This document shows positions 1-10,781 of a stretch of DNA of 64,000 bases, one piece after another. The position numbers and the translations under genes are program-made. The notes under the pieces were generated by a model. It made no database searches. It worked only from the letters and a program-made list of their open reading frames with translations, and was not told the DNA's origin. Positions within the stretch are counted from its first letter, which is position 1. The number at the start of each line of letters is the position of its first letter. The stretch is taken from NCBI RefSeq assembly GCF_008973755.1, contig NZ_WBOM01000009.1, forward strand, positions 1 to 64,000. The letters run 5' to 3'. This DNA is from Nitrincola alkalilacustris (GTDB taxonomy: Bacteria; Pseudomonadota; Gammaproteobacteria; Pseudomonadales; Balneatricaceae).

Positions 1-10
1 CGTCTCAAGC

Positions 11-236
11 GAGGCGCATATTCTAGCGCCTGCCGATTCATTGTCAAGGAGTTTTTTCAGCTTTTCGATCATTTTCATGTCGATCCGCGCACTCACTCAA
101 CAACCGATAAATTCACTTAAAACAATTCAAAAACAAATGCTTAACTACCGTTAACTCATCCTGGTGACTGCTCCCTTGCGGGCCAGCACCTCAATCGAGG
201 AGGCGAATTCTACAGAGGCTGAGATTTAAGTCAACC
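11..236. repeat. Imperfect direct repeat in the flank downstream of msrQ
   Basis: The first 230 bases hold no convincing gene. Two related blocks are visible: GAGGCGCATATTCTA at 11-25, followed by TTGTCAAGG at 41-49, and GAGGCGAATTCTA at 200-212, followed by AAGTCAACC at 228-236, which runs into the msrQ stop codon. The stretch between them is AT-rich and featureless. In Pseudomonas aeruginosa, as I recall, msrPQ lies next to an rRNA operon, so this may be the flank of one just outside the window. That is inference. Confidence 0.35.
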
Positions 237-866
237 ATTCGTTGCAGATATTTTTGAATTCTTTTTCTTCTGCCATTTTACCACCCGATAGCCCAGCAAC
301 AGTAACAGCAGCATTCCGTAAAAAAGATGCTCGGCATAGCTTGCCCGTATCTGCATCAGGTAATGCACCAGCACCAGCACTGCCGCCAGATAGCTCAAGC
401 GATGCAGCCTGATCCAGTTCTTTTTCAGACGCCGCTGAAAACCTTGTGTCGAGGTTATCCCCAGAGGAATAAGCAATATCAAAGCAGCCAGTCCGGCGAC
501 AATGTAATAGCGCTTGGATAGCTCCACCAGAATCAGATCTGCTCTCCAGCCCAGAATAAACGTCAGAAACGCGAGCAGGTGCAGCAACGCATAAAAGAGC
601 GCATATAAACCCAGCATGCGGCGAAAGCGCTGTAGCCACCCCCACCCCAGCAGCTGGCGCAACGGGGTGACAGCCAGCGTCATCCAGAGAAAACGCATTG
701 CCCAGAGCCCAAGTAGCAACACCAATTCTTGTGCTGGGTCTGCACCCAGGCGGTTATTGACAGCCGACCAGATCATCCAACCCAGCGGCAGCAAACAACC
801 GGCAAACACTAACCACCAACGCAGATAACCAAACCATCTCTGCCCGGACAGAATGCTCAAAACCAC
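231..866 (-). CDS. msrQ: MsrQ, haem-binding membrane subunit of the MsrPQ methionine sulfoxide reductase
   Basis: This 211-residue integral membrane protein belongs to the ferric-reductase-like YedZ family. In the family it carries haem b and passes electrons from the respiratory chain or flavin reductase to the periplasmic MsrP. About six hydrophobic helices are visible, with histidines inside helices (for example ALLHLLAF near residue 96, and [17 protein letters not shown] near 154-170) as candidate haem ligands. The start overlaps the end of msrP by 10 bp, so the two are translationally coupled and MsrQ is second in the operon. Length is normal for the family. Confidence 0.93.
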   Translation of the reverse strand: MVLSILSGQRWFGYLRWWLVFAGCLLPLGWMIWSAVNNRLGADPAQELVLLLGLWAMRFLWMTLAVTPLRQLLGWGWLQRFRRMLGLYALFYALLHLLAFLTFILGWRADLILVELSKRYYIVAGLAALILLIPLGITSTQGFQRRLKKNWIRLHRLSYLAAVLVLVHYLMQIRASYAEHLFYGMLLLLLLGYRVVKWQKKKNSKISATNG

Positions 867-1864
867 TGACGCAGATCCATCCCTTGATACAAAGAGGCCA
901 CCTCTTCGGCGTAACCATTAAACAGCTGGGTATCGATGCGATTGGGGTTGAAGAAAGGGGAAGGTAAACGGCGCTCTGTCGCCTGACTCCAACGCGGATG
1001 ATTCACCTGCGGATTGACGTTCGCATAAAAGCCATACTCATTTGGGGCAGCCAGATTCCAGCTCGTATCTGGCATCTGCTCATGAAAGCGTATGGCGACA
1101 ATGGATTTAATGCTCTTGAAGCCATATTTCCAGGGCACCACCAGACGAAGCGGTGCTCCATTCTGCGGCGGTAGGGCATCGCCATATACGCCCACGGCCA
1201 TGATAGTCAGCGGATGCATCGCCTCATCCATACGCAACCCTTCGACATAGGGCCACCTGATCGTACTGAAAGAACTGCGCTGTCCCGGCATCTGTTCTGG
1301 ATCATGCAGTGTGACGAACTCGACATAGTGCGCATTACCGGTTGGCTCAAAACGCTTGAGCAGATCACCGAGAGGAAATCCTATCCAGGGAATCACCATC
1401 GACCAGGCCTCGACACAGCGCAGACGATATATTCGCTCCTCAAGCGTATGCGGCTTCAGAATATCCTCAAGAGTGTATTGACCTGGCTTGCTTACCTCAC
1501 CACTGATCTCGACCTTCCAGGGATCAGTTCTGAATTCCTGCGCATGCTCCAGAGGGTCACGCTTACCAATACCGAACTCATAAAAATTGTTGTGCCCGGT
1601 CACATCCACATAAGGTGTCATCGGCTCGTCAGTCGCGAACACACGCTCGTTACTGCCTTGACGTATCATCTGCTGCAGCCATTCAGGCCCCGGATAATGA
1701 CGATCACCCGGCTTGGGATAGTTAGGGATGGCTAGCAAAGAAGGGCTGGCTAGCATGGCAACGCCTGCGGCAACGCTCTTCATGAACAGCCGCCGCTGGC
1801 GATATACCGATTCAGGTGTGATTTCGGAAGATTTGATGTCTGGCGGTTTATTGATAAGCATCAT
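857..1864 (-). CDS. msrP: MsrP, periplasmic molybdopterin-dependent methionine sulfoxide reductase catalytic subunit
   Basis: MsrP (YedY) reduces protein-bound methionine sulfoxide in the periplasm, using a mono-oxo molybdopterin cofactor. A twin-arginine signal (RQRRLFMKS, about residues 22-30) precedes a hydrophobic stretch ending near LLAIP, consistent with folded export by Tat. The conserved molybdenum-ligand cysteine lies in [12 protein letters not shown]. The mature part shows the sulfite-oxidase-like fold motifs WSMVIPW and [14 protein letters not shown]. Three start codons lie in a row (GTG ATG ATG); the first ATG was chosen, with an AAGAG element about 7 bases upstream. It is first in the msrPQ operon. 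Confidence 0.94.
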   Translation of the reverse strand: MMLINKPPDIKSSEITPESVYRQRRLFMKSVAAGVAMLASPSLLAIPNYPKPGDRHYPGPEWLQQMIRQGSNERVFATDEPMTPYVDVTGHNNFYEFGIGKRDPLEHAQEFRTDPWKVEISGEVSKPGQYTLEDILKPHTLEERIYRLRCVEAWSMVIPWIGFPLGDLLKRFEPTGNAHYVEFVTLHDPEQMPGQRSSFSTIRWPYVEGLRMDEAMHPLTIMAVGVYGDALPPQNGAPLRLVVPWKYGFKSIKSIVAIRFHEQMPDTSWNLAAPNEYGFYANVNPQVNHPRWSQATERRLPSPFFNPNRIDTQLFNGYAEEVASLYQGMDLRQWF

Positions 1865-1921
1865 CACAACTCTTGGTTAGCCTCAGAAATTAGACTGAAT
1901 CAGACGCAAGAGTTCACAAAG

Positions 1922-2707
1922 CTACTTTGCTATATGACGCTTACGTCTCAATAACCACAGTACGGGTCCGGAACAGGCATAGACCACAAACAGCACCCAG
2001 AGGAAAAGTGGCGGACTGATCGATATCACGGCAATCACCAGCACGATAGCAGCCAGTATGATGAATGGCACCTTACCCCTGAAATCAACATCCTTGAAGC
2101 TGTAGTAAAGAACATTGCTGACCATCAGCACACCAGCCAACGCAACATAAAGCGCGACAAGATAGACGATATCATCCGGATCTATCTCAAATGCAGTACT
2201 GACCCATATCAGTCCAGCCACTGCAGCTGCGGCAGCCGGACTAGGCAAGCCGATGAAATAGCGCTTATCAACTGAGCCTATCTGGGTATTAAAGCGTGCC
2301 AGACGGAGCGCGGTTCCGGCAACATAGAGAAAAGCCGCAAACCAGCCAAGCTTGCCGAGATCACCTAGCGCCCAGGTGAATGCAACCAGTGCAGGTGCCA
2401 CACCAAAAGAAACCATATCCGAAAGTGAGTCGTACTCTGCGCCAAAAGGGCTTTGCGTATTGGTCATGCGCGCCACTCGCCCATCCAGCCCATCGAGCAC
2501 CATGGCAACGAATATTGCGATGGCAGCTGCTTCAAAGCGGCCATCCATAGCGGCAACCACAGCATAAAAGCCTGAGAAAAGCCCGCCTGTAGTAAAGAGA
2601 TTGGGAAGCAGATAGACCCCTTTGTGAGGTTTGCCTTTTACGTCTGCGTCACAGGAAGAATCTGCCTGCTCCTGCTCTTTGGAATCGTGTTTATGCTGAT
2701 CTGTCAT
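1922..2707 (-). CDS. pssA: Phosphatidylserine synthase (CDP-diacylglycerol--serine O-phosphatidyltransferase)
   Basis: This 261-residue membrane enzyme makes phosphatidylserine from CDP-diacylglycerol and serine, the first step to phosphatidylethanolamine. The CDP-alcohol phosphatidyltransferase signature is intact: DGLDGRVARMTN followed by FGAEYDSLSDMVSFG, giving D-G-x2-A-R-x8-G-x3-D-x3-D. The N-terminal 25 or so residues are hydrophilic and acidic, and about seven hydrophobic segments follow. It belongs to the type II (CDP-OH-P) PssA group common in pseudomonads, not the phospholipase-D-like E. coli type. It lies between msrP and a patatin-like gene, downstream of ilvC as in Pseudomonas. 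Confidence 0.93.
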   Translation of the reverse strand: MTDQHKHDSKEQEQADSSCDADVKGKPHKGVYLLPNLFTTGGLFSGFYAVVAAMDGRFEAAAIAIFVAMVLDGLDGRVARMTNTQSPFGAEYDSLSDMVSFGVAPALVAFTWALGDLGKLGWFAAFLYVAGTALRLARFNTQIGSVDKRYFIGLPSPAAAAAVAGLIWVSTAFEIDPDDIVYLVALYVALAGVLMVSNVLYYSFKDVDFRGKVPFIILAAIVLVIAVISISPPLFLWVLFVVYACSGPVLWLLRRKRHIAK

Positions 2708-2778
2708 AGGGTTATTGATACGCTTAACAAGGTTTTAATGATCATTCTACTTCAGATTAGCCACCAGACCCAACAGCA

Positions 2779-3762
2779 TCACCCCATTTCCAGTTCAGGA
2801 TGCCAGCTTGAAGCCCTGCCAAGGCTCGCACCCTTGTCATCCAGCCAGCACTGCGCCTGATCTCGCCCCATCTGTTTGAGCTCCAACAGGAAACGCCTGC
2901 GCGTATCGAACTTACTGGCACGCTGCATCCCCATCAACTGCAGGTCAGGCCCAATCAGATGTAATCGCGCACGCCGCAAGCGTCTCTCACGGCGCCCCAG
3001 TAACCAGGGTCTTGATCTCATATATTGCTGCATCAGCGTCACAGATGTCAGCTCTCGCATGAATCCCGACTGAAAAACCAGTTCGCTGACGCGCTCATCT
3101 ATCTGCTGCGCAGAAACAGGAATCTCAGCCCTTTCCAGAGGCTGCAGCAGAATCGTCAGCAGATCTCTGGCTCGACACTCCGTAATTAGCGGTGTCAGCG
3201 GGGGGTTTGCAGAAAAGCCACCATCCCAGTAATGGCGGTCTTCGATTTTCACAGCCTTGTGTAATCGCGGCAAACAGGCACTGGCCAGCAGATGCGAGAC
3301 AGTCAGCTCGGATTCGCGAAAAATCCGCAACGCGCCAGTTTCAACTTCGGTCGCCGCAATGAACAGGTTGAATGGTGCCTCTCTCTGAAGCATCTCAAAA
3401 TCAACAGACTCACTGAGAATTTGACGCAGTGGGTTGATATCAAAAGGATTCAAGTCATAGGGGGACAGATGCCTCGACAGATTTTGCCACCATTGTTTGA
3501 CACTGGCCTGCCCCTGCTCACTGAGATGCTCCGGTGTCGCCACCTGCTCCCAGAAATGGTTCAGCATGTCACGAGCACCCGGCGCACCACCCTGCATCCA
3601 GCCAGCCGCCAGCATCACAGCATTCATTGCACCTGCGCTGGAACCACTGATACCGGCAATATCCAGCCGCTCCAGCTCCAACAGCCGATCCAGAACGCCC
3701 CAGGTAAAGGCACCATGCGCACCTCCCCCTTGCAAAGCCAGACAGATCGTCATCTTACCCAT
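2779..3762 (-). CDS. Patatin-like phospholipase family protein
   Basis: This is a 327-residue patatin/RssA-like serine hydrolase. The oxyanion-hole motif GGGAHGAF lies near residue 11. The nucleophile elbow GISGSSAGAMNAV contains G-x-S-x-G near residue 40. The catalytic aspartate lies in DGGFSANPPL near residue 200, so the Ser-Asp dyad is complete. No signal peptide is seen, so it is probably cytosolic or membrane-peripheral. Its substrate is unknown; family members hydrolyse phospholipid or neutral-lipid acyl esters. It precedes pssA on the same strand with a 71-bp gap, so co-transcription with phospholipid synthesis is possible but unproven. Confidence 0.88.
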   Translation of the reverse strand: MGKMTICLALQGGGAHGAFTWGVLDRLLELERLDIAGISGSSAGAMNAVMLAAGWMQGGAPGARDMLNHFWEQVATPEHLSEQGQASVKQWWQNLSRHLSPYDLNPFDINPLRQILSESVDFEMLQREAPFNLFIAATEVETGALRIFRESELTVSHLLASACLPRLHKAVKIEDRHYWDGGFSANPPLTPLITECRARDLLTILLQPLERAEIPVSAQQIDERVSELVFQSGFMRELTSVTLMQQYMRSRPWLLGRRERRLRRARLHLIGPDLQLMGMQRASKFDTRRRFLLELKQMGRDQAQCWLDDKGASLGRASSWHPELEMG

Positions 3763-3971
3763 AGTGCTTCCCCCTCGTTCAGCCCTCGGATATCTTCATC
3801 AGATGCCTGAAAGCATCTGAAGTCAATTATCCATAGGATAAAAAGACTGATGAAAAAAGTCAGAGAAAGCCTATAGCCCAAACATGACAAGCCCTGCAGC
3901 GCTATTCAGATAAATTAATTATTTATGACAAACTATTTGTGATATTGGCAGCCTGTCGGGCCCCATAAACG

Positions 3972-4013
3972 AAAAAACCCGGCAGACTATCTCGCAGCCT
4001 GCCGGGTTTTTTT
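3972..4013. terminator. Bidirectional intrinsic terminator after ilvC
   Basis: An A-tract is followed by CCCGGCAG, a 13-base loop, CTGCCGGG and a run of seven T. It lies 20 bp beyond the ilvC stop codon and would end ilvC transcription on the minus strand. The A-run on the other side lets it work in both directions. Confidence 0.9.
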
Positions 4014-4032
4014 CAACATTTTGATTAGGAGA

Positions 4033-5061
<1,029 letters not shown>

Positions 5062-5130
5062 TTATTCAAGTTGATCAAAAGGTCTGCTCAGATGACAGAA
5101 CACTGATTCCCGCGTCTGCCTCATGAATCA

Positions 5131-5193
5131 TGTTGGCAACAATAGGCTATTCAGAGCATTTCGTAAAATGATATATTTGCAACATCATGTTGC
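5131..5193. promoter_or_regulatory. Probable tandem IlvY operators between ilvC and ilvY
   Basis: Two related palindromes lie in the divergent ilvC/ilvY spacer: TGTTGGCAACA at 5131-5141 and GCAACATCATGTTGC at 5179-5193. The second has perfect 7-bp arms around a single base and fits the LysR-type T-N11-A dyad. Both share the TGTTGC/GCAACA half site. In E. coli IlvY binds two tandem operators in this same spacer and activates ilvC on inducer binding; assignment here rests on position and symmetry. Confidence 0.7.
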
Positions 5194-5215
5194 GGATTAT
5201 GGAACATAGACCACC

Positions 5216-6121
5216 ATGGACACCAAACCTCTGAAGCTGTTTCTGAGCCTGTCTGAAACACTGCACTTCGGGCGCACAAGCGCCCTGTGCCATGTCAGCC
5301 CTTCAACACTGAGCAGAACCATCAAGCAGATCGAAGACCAGTTGGGCACGACGCTTTTTTATCGTGACAACCGCAGTGTCAAACTAACCCCCGAAGGCGT
5401 TCTCTTTCAAAACTACGCCCGTGACACACTGCAGCGCTGGGAGAGTCTGCAAAACTCGCTGCTTGCTGAGAGCAACGAGCTGCAGGGAGAGATCAGCCTC
5501 TACTGCTCTGTCACCGCCAGCTACAGTTTTCTGTATGAGATTCTCAACCGCTTCCGGCGCCAGTACCCAAAGATCGAGATAAAGCTGCACACCGGCGATC
5601 CGGCTCATGCCGTGCAGAGGGTTCAGCGAGAAGTGGAGGATATTGCGATCGGCGCACGACCAGATCAGCTTGCCAGCGATATCGCCTTTCGCCCTATCAC
5701 CATTTCACCCCTGGTGTTCATCGGGCCCGCACAGGACCAGACTATGACACAGGACCTGTCAGGCCTGGCCGATGCATCACACTGGTCACAGATACCGATG
5801 ATTCTGTCCGAAGAGGGCCTGGCACGAAAACGCACCGATCAATGGTTTCGCACACTCGGGATCAAGCCACTGATCTATGCACAGGTCGCCGGCAATGAAG
5901 CGATCGTCAGTATGGTCAGCCTCGGGTTCGGTATTGGCATCGTGCCATTGATTGTGTTGGAGAATAGTCCTCTTGCTGATCGTGTTCATATTCTGTCCGT
6001 GACACCAGAGCTTCCGCCTTTCGAGGTTGGCCTCTTTGCACTGGAGAAAAAACTGAAGAGCCCGCTTATTCAGGCTTTCTGGTCAGAGTCTGCGCCAGAA
6101 CCAACAGTATTGCCGGGATAA
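5216..6121 (+). CDS. ilvY: IlvY, LysR-type activator of ilvC
   Basis: This 301-residue LysR-family regulator has an N-terminal winged helix-turn-helix (SLSETLHFGRTSALCHVSPS, then LSRTIKQIEDQLGTTLF, residues about 10-50). A periplasmic-binding-protein-like effector domain fills the rest. IlvY senses acetolactate or acetohydroxybutyrate and activates ilvC. It is divergent from ilvC, with two candidate operators between the start codons. The early HFGRTSALCHVS signature is typical of IlvY. The ATG at 5216 gives the family-length protein. Confidence 0.93.
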   Translation: MDTKPLKLFLSLSETLHFGRTSALCHVSPSTLSRTIKQIEDQLGTTLFYRDNRSVKLTPEGVLFQNYARDTLQRWESLQNSLLAESNELQGEISLYCSVTASYSFLYEILNRFRRQYPKIEIKLHTGDPAHAVQRVQREVEDIAIGARPDQLASDIAFRPITISPLVFIGPAQDQTMTQDLSGLADASHWSQIPMILSEEGLARKRTDQWFRTLGIKPLIYAQVAGNEAIVSMVSLGFGIGIVPLIVLENSPLADRVHILSVTPELPPFEVGLFALEKKLKSPLIQAFWSESAPEPTVLPG

Positions 6122-6232
6122 TCATCTCAACAAAGCCGATCCCTTGCGCTCTTGCGCTGGATCATGGTGATCAGTCAGGATAGACGGCATCATCACGCTC
6201 CTTTTTTGAACTGCTGGAGAAAAGGCTCGATC

Positions 6233-8056
6233 ATGACGGGTGAAATGCTGTTTGTTTTTGCGCTGCTGCTGACCACCATCCTGCTATTTGTGCAGGACAG
6301 GATCCGCATGGATGTGATCGCGCTGATGGTCGTGGTTGCACTGGCAGTTTCGGGAATTATTTCTCCGGTCCAGGCTGTATCAGGCTTTGGTGAGTCCATC
6401 GTGATCATGATAGCCGGACTGTTCATTGTCGGAGAAGGCCTCTTTCGCACCGGTGTCGCGGCAGCCGCAGGCAATTGGTTGCTGAGAGTCGGGGGAAGCA
6501 GTGAAACCCGGCTGCTGTTATTTCTGCTGCCAACAGTCGCCCTGCTGTCTGCGTTCATGAGCTCCACCGGGGCCGTTGCATTACTGATTCCGGTCGTGCT
6601 CAGCATGGCTCGCAAATCCGGCATGCAGCCATCTCGTCTACTGATGCCACTGGCTTTTGCATCTCTGATTGGCGGCATGTTGACTCTGATCGGTACACCA
6701 CCGAATATCATTGTCAGTGGCCAGATGCGTGCAGCAGGATTCGAGCCCTTCAATTTTTTTGACTTCACACCGATTGGCGCTGTCATTCTGTTCGTCGGCA
6801 CCATCTACCTGGTGTTCATTGCCCGCCATTTGTTACCAGCCAGTGATGTTCGTGACCCCGAACATAGCCACCCTGGTCTTAAGGAGTTTGCCGAGCGCTA
6901 TGGCCTCAGCGACCACCTCTATAAACTGAAGATAAGAGCGGACAGCGAACTGGCAGGAAAAACACTCAGCGAAGCGGCTTTGCGTACCGAGTATGAAGTC
7001 ACCGTCATTGCCATGCAGCACCTGAACCGGCTGATCTCTCCATTGAAGCCCGTCATGATCAACACGCGCATGCAGGTCCAGGACACACTCCTGGTATATG
7101 GTGACCGGGAGTCTATCGATCGCCTGTGTGACGAAATGGAGCTGAGTATTCTGGGCTTTCCCGAGCAGGAGATAGAACAACTCTACAAACAGTTCGGTCT
7201 GGCTGAAGTGATGCTCCCCCCTGACTCGCCCTTAACCGGCCGCAGCATCAAGGAGGGCAGCTTCAGAGAGCGCTTCGGACTCAATGTCATTGGTGTTCGA
7301 CGCCATCGTGAGTCTCTGAAAGCTTCATTTGCCAGCACTGCACTCGAGGCAGGCGATACATTACTGTTGGCGGGTCGCTGGGAGGATATACAGGCACTTG
7401 AAAGCCGTCGCGAGCTGGTCGTACTGGAAACACCGTCGGAGATGACGGAAATTCCGGCCCATGCAGAAAAAGCACCGATAGCGATCGGTATCATGCTACT
7501 GATGCTGGTACTGATGACCACCGGCCTGCTGCCCAACCTGACAGCCATTATGGTCGCCGCCCTGGCCATGATTCTGACCGGATGTGTCACGATGAATGAA
7601 GCCTATCGCTCTCTGAATGGCAGCAGCCTGATTCTGATTGCGGGCATGCTTCCGCTGGCGCTGGCCATGGAGACCAGCGGCGCACTGATGTATCTGGTGG
7701 ATCATCTGATCGCCAACTATGGTGACAGCGGTCCACTCCTACTATGCGCCGGATTGTTCATACTGACCTCTTTTCTCAGTCAGTTTATCTCCAACACCGC
7801 CACCACCGTTCTGGTTGCACCCATTGCACTGGCAACCGCACAAGGAATAGGACTGAACCCGGAGCCCTTTATGATGACGGTAGCAATAGCGGCCTCGACC
7901 GCCTTTGCTACACCGATAGCGTCCCCCGTAAACACGCTGGTACTGGCGCCCGGTAACTATCGCTTCTCGGACTTTGCCAAGGTGGGACTACCACTGCAAT
8001 TTATTATTCTGGCAATTACACTGGTGCTGACTCCATTGTTATTTCCTTTCAACTGA
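6233..8056 (+). CDS. SLC13-family permease with two TrkA_C domains
   Basis: This 607-residue inner-membrane transporter belongs to the DASS/SLC13 (ArsB/NhaD-like) superfamily. An N-terminal membrane half (about residues 1-205) contains the re-entrant signature FMSSTGAVALLIPVV and GTPPNIIVSGQM. Two soluble RCK_C/TrkA_C domains follow (about 225-310 and 325-410), then a second membrane half with FLSQFISNTATTVLVAPI and TPIASPVNTLV. Such proteins import sulfate, citrate or other dicarboxylates with sodium; the substrate cannot be read here. The ATG at 6233 was preferred to an upstream GTG because AAGG lies 6 bases before it and the hydrophobic helix follows at once. It may be co-transcribed with ilvY. 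Confidence 0.85.
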   Translation: MTGEMLFVFALLLTTILLFVQDRIRMDVIALMVVVALAVSGIISPVQAVSGFGESIVIMIAGLFIVGEGLFRTGVAAAAGNWLLRVGGSSETRLLLFLLPTVALLSAFMSSTGAVALLIPVVLSMARKSGMQPSRLLMPLAFASLIGGMLTLIGTPPNIIVSGQMRAAGFEPFNFFDFTPIGAVILFVGTIYLVFIARHLLPASDVRDPEHSHPGLKEFAERYGLSDHLYKLKIRADSELAGKTLSEAALRTEYEVTVIAMQHLNRLISPLKPVMINTRMQVQDTLLVYGDRESIDRLCDEMELSILGFPEQEIEQLYKQFGLAEVMLPPDSPLTGRSIKEGSFRERFGLNVIGVRRHRESLKASFASTALEAGDTLLLAGRWEDIQALESRRELVVLETPSEMTEIPAHAEKAPIAIGIMLLMLVLMTTGLLPNLTAIMVAALAMILTGCVTMNEAYRSLNGSSLILIAGMLPLALAMETSGALMYLVDHLIANYGDSGPLLLCAGLFILTSFLSQFISNTATTVLVAPIALATAQGIGLNPEPFMMTVAIAASTAFATPIASPVNTLVLAPGNYRFSDFAKVGLPLQFIILAITLVLTPLLFPFN

Positions 8057-8114
8057 ACCGATTACACCAGACTTTCCGAGAGTTTTTCTGGCACATTACC
8101 CAGCTGTCCGACAT

Positions 8115-8146
8115 AAAAAAACCGCCCATAAAAGGGCGGTTTTTTT
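8115..8146. terminator. Bidirectional terminator between the SLC13 gene and ilvH
   Basis: AAAAAACCGCCC, a short ATAAAA loop, then GGGCGGTTTTTT. The perfect stem flanked by A- and T-runs lies between two convergent genes and can end both transcripts. Confidence 0.92.
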
Positions 8147-8163
8147 CAATATCAATCAGGCAA

Positions 8164-8655
8164 TCAGAGACTGAGCACCTTCTCACCACGTGCAATTCCG
8201 GAAACCCCGGAACGCACGACTTCCATGATACTGGCAGCCCCCAGAGAGGTGATGAATGCATCCAGTTTTTCACTGGAGCCGATCATCTGCACGGTATAGG
8301 TCGTCGGTGTGACATCGATGATCTGACCACGGAAAATATCCGCCGTGCGTTTGATTTCGGCACGCATCTGACCACTGGCCTTGAGTTTGATCATCATCAG
8401 CTCACGCTCGATATGTTCGCCCTCAGTCAGATCCACCACCTTGACCACATCAATCAGTTTGTTCAACTGTTTGGTGATCTGCTCAATCACACGATCATCA
8501 CCGATAGTGGTTACAGTCAGGCGCGACAGGGTCGCATCTTCGGTCGGTGCCACAGTCAGCGATTCAATGTTGAAATTACGCTGTGAAAAGAGGCCAACAA
8601 CCCGCGACAGTGCACCTGGTTCGTTTTCCATCAGAACAGAAATTATATGTCGCAT
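8164..8655 (-). CDS. ilvH: Acetolactate synthase small (regulatory) subunit
   Basis: This is a 163-residue ACT-domain subunit. The N-terminal ACT domain starts [19 protein letters not shown], with the feedback-binding NFNIESLTV segment. A C-terminal ACT-like domain follows. It activates IlvI and gives valine inhibition. The ATG at 8655 shares its A with the ilvI stop codon (TGATG), so translation is coupled. A longer upstream reading frame adds nine non-homologous residues from within ilvI and was rejected. Length matches E. coli IlvH. Confidence 0.97.
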   Translation of the reverse strand: MRHIISVLMENEPGALSRVVGLFSQRNFNIESLTVAPTEDATLSRLTVTTIGDDRVIEQITKQLNKLIDVVKVVDLTEGEHIERELMMIKLKASGQMRAEIKRTADIFRGQIIDVTPTTYTVQMIGSSEKLDAFITSLGAASIMEVVRSGVSGIARGEKVLSL

Positions 8656-10376
8656 CAGGTTCTCTCCGTCTTGCTCAGCCACATATCACGCATCGCACCG
8701 CGCGGTACCTGCATCGGATAAACATGCTCGAAAGGATCAACCATGATATCCATGAACACGAGGCGATCCTTCATCGCAAAGGCCTCACGCATCGCATTCT
8801 CCAGATCGGAATACTTCTCCACTTTCATGCCGACATGTCCATAAGCTTCAACCAGCTTCTTGAAGTCCGGCAACGAGTCCATATAGGAGTGAGAGTGGCG
8901 AGCCTCATAGTTCATATCCTGCCACTGTCGAACCATGCCCAGTGACTGGTTATTCAGACAAATGATCTTGACCGGAATATTGTACTGACTGCAGGTGGAT
9001 AGCTCCTGAATATTCATCTGGATGCTGCCCTCGCCGGTCACACATACAACCTCCTCATTCGGGAAGTTCATCTTGACCCCCATCGCAGCAGGAAAACCAA
9101 AGCCCATGGTGCCCAGACCACCGGAATTGATCCAGCGATTGGGTTTATTGAACTTGTAATACTGTGCGGCAAACATCTGATGCTGACCCACGTCGGAGCA
9201 GACATAGGCATCACCGTTGGTCACTTTGGACAGCATTTCGATAACCTGCTGCGGCTTCATCAGCTCGGAATCGTCGGTGCGGTAGTGGCCACCATGACGC
9301 GAACGCCACTCATCGATCTGCTTCCACCAGGATGCGATTGCCTCGGCATCCGGCTGCTTCTTGCTCGCCTTCACCAACTGGATCATCTCTTCCAGTACCA
9401 CTTTGGCGGGCCCTACAATCGGGACATCTGCCTGAATGGTTTTGGAGATGGAAGCCGGATCGATATCCACATGTACGATACGCGCTGTCGGGCAGAATTT
9501 ATCGGTGGCGTTGGTGACGCGATCATCAAACCGCGCGCCAATCGCCAGCACCAGATCACTGTGGTGCATGGTCATATTGGCTTCGTAGCTGCCATGCATA
9601 CCCAGCATACCGACAAACTGACGATCCGTACCGGGATAGCCACCCAGCCCCATCAGCGTATTGGTCACAGGGAAGTTGAGCAACTGCGCCAGCTCGATCA
9701 ACTCGGCACTGGCATCACCCATGATGATACCGCCACCCGAGTAGATGATCGGCCGTTTGGCGCCCAGCAGCATGTCCACGGCCTTCTTGATCTGGCCGGA
9801 GTGCCCTTTGGTGACAGGGCTATAGGAGCGCAGCTTGACACTCTTGGGGTATTCATAGGGAAAACGCTCGGTAGGTGCCGTCATATCCTTGGGGATATCG
9901 ACCACGACCGGACCGGGACGACCGGATTCAGCAATATGAAAAGCCTTTTTGATGATCTCGGGAATATCTTCAGCACGCGTGACACTGAAGTTATGCTTCA
10001 CGATAGGCCGGGAGATACCCAGCATATCGGTCTCCTGGAAGGCATCTTCGCCAATCAGATAGCTCATCACCTGGCCTGTGATGACAACCATCGGGATCGA
10101 GTCCATATAGGCGGTAGCGATACCCGTAATCGCATTGGTCGCGCCAGGACCGGATGTCACCAGTGCGACACCAGCCTTACCGGTCGCACGTGCATAGGCA
10201 TCAGCCATGTGAGTTGCTGCCTGCTCGTGGCGCACCAGGACATGCTGGACATCTTCCTGCTGGAACAGTGCATCATAGACATGCAGCAGTGCTCCACCGG
10301 GATAACCATAGATGTATTTCACTCCCTCATCTCGGAGGGCGCGTACCACCATTTCAGCGCCTGAAAGTAATTCCAC
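8655..10376 (-). CDS. ilvI: Acetolactate synthase large (catalytic) subunit, IlvI/IlvB type
   Basis: This 573-residue thiamine-diphosphate enzyme condenses pyruvate with pyruvate or 2-ketobutyrate. The N-terminal pyrimidine-binding domain holds [13 protein letters not shown] and the catalytic glutamate region [17 protein letters not shown] (near 47-63). A central FAD-binding domain holds GLGGYPGTD. The C-terminal diphosphate-binding domain holds [14 protein letters not shown] and the ThDP motif [15 protein letters not shown][13 protein letters not shown]. It is first in a two-gene operon with ilvH. It is biosynthetic: the FAD domain and the partner regulatory subunit are both present. Confidence 0.97.
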   Translation of the reverse strand: MELLSGAEMVVRALRDEGVKYIYGYPGGALLHVYDALFQQEDVQHVLVRHEQAATHMADAYARATGKAGVALVTSGPGATNAITGIATAYMDSIPMVVITGQVMSYLIGEDAFQETDMLGISRPIVKHNFSVTRAEDIPEIIKKAFHIAESGRPGPVVVDIPKDMTAPTERFPYEYPKSVKLRSYSPVTKGHSGQIKKAVDMLLGAKRPIIYSGGGIIMGDASAELIELAQLLNFPVTNTLMGLGGYPGTDRQFVGMLGMHGSYEANMTMHHSDLVLAIGARFDDRVTNATDKFCPTARIVHVDIDPASISKTIQADVPIVGPAKVVLEEMIQLVKASKKQPDAEAIASWWKQIDEWRSRHGGHYRTDDSELMKPQQVIEMLSKVTNGDAYVCSDVGQHQMFAAQYYKFNKPNRWINSGGLGTMGFGFPAAMGVKMNFPNEEVVCVTGEGSIQMNIQELSTCSQYNIPVKIICLNNQSLGMVRQWQDMNYEARHSHSYMDSLPDFKKLVEAYGHVGMKVEKYSDLENAMREAFAMKDRLVFMDIMVDPFEHVYPMQVPRGAMRDMWLSKTERT

Positions 10377-10697
10377 TTCGTGTATCCTCTACATACGTCG
10401 GCGAACTACCGACGATTAACAGTTTCTGTGATTCTGCATCGTGAGCACAAACCTGTGCGGCTGCATTCACACAGCCTGGCACTGATCCCGTCGCCCCATG
10501 GTCAGAGTGCGCCGGAACCGGACTGCCTGTACTCGGGTGCTGAACAGAAAAAGGATCTCTTAGACTGCCAGACCTGTCTGAGACTTAAGCCGGGTAATGC
10601 TTTCTGCCTGTGCTGTCGGGATTTCCTGAAGCACACAGGCGAAAAGGTTCCTGAAGGAAGCCGGTCATTTTCTCATCCACACCGGGATTGATCAACC
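10377..10697 (-). other. Long untranslated leader of ilvIH, no gene seen
   Basis: About 320 bases between the ilvI start and the palindrome at 10698-10716 contain no convincing coding region. A hairpin GTCGG-TAGTTCG-CCGAC can form on the minus strand just before the ilvI start. A 27-codon minus-strand frame exists but lacks Leu/Val/Ile codon runs, and no stem followed by a T-run is visible. A classical branched-chain attenuator is therefore not supported. Confidence 0.4.
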
Positions 10698-10753
10698 TTA
10701 AAACAAAATGTTTTAACTCTGACGAAGAAAGGCTACGCTGAATGCAATATAAT
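10698..10753. promoter_or_regulatory. Divergent control region: AT-rich palindrome and a perfect -10 box
   Basis: TTAAAAC-AAAAT-GTTTTAA (10698-10716) is a perfect 7-bp inverted repeat between ilvIH and the gene at 10782. TATAAT at 10748-10753 is an exact -10 for the plus-strand gene, though no good -35 lies 17 bases before it. The palindrome could be an operator acting on either gene; its binding protein is unknown. Confidence 0.45.
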
Positions 10754-10781
10754 CGCGAAAAAAAGCCAGAGGAACAGCTGT

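Noticed and set aside
9180-10364. Long open frame on the plus strand across ilvI
   Set aside because: It is wholly antisense to a clear acetolactate synthase gene, shows no domain and has His/Asp-rich mirror composition of the real frame.
10377-10697. Leader peptide/attenuator for ilvIH
   Set aside because: No leader frame rich in Leu, Val or Ile and no stem with T-run was found.
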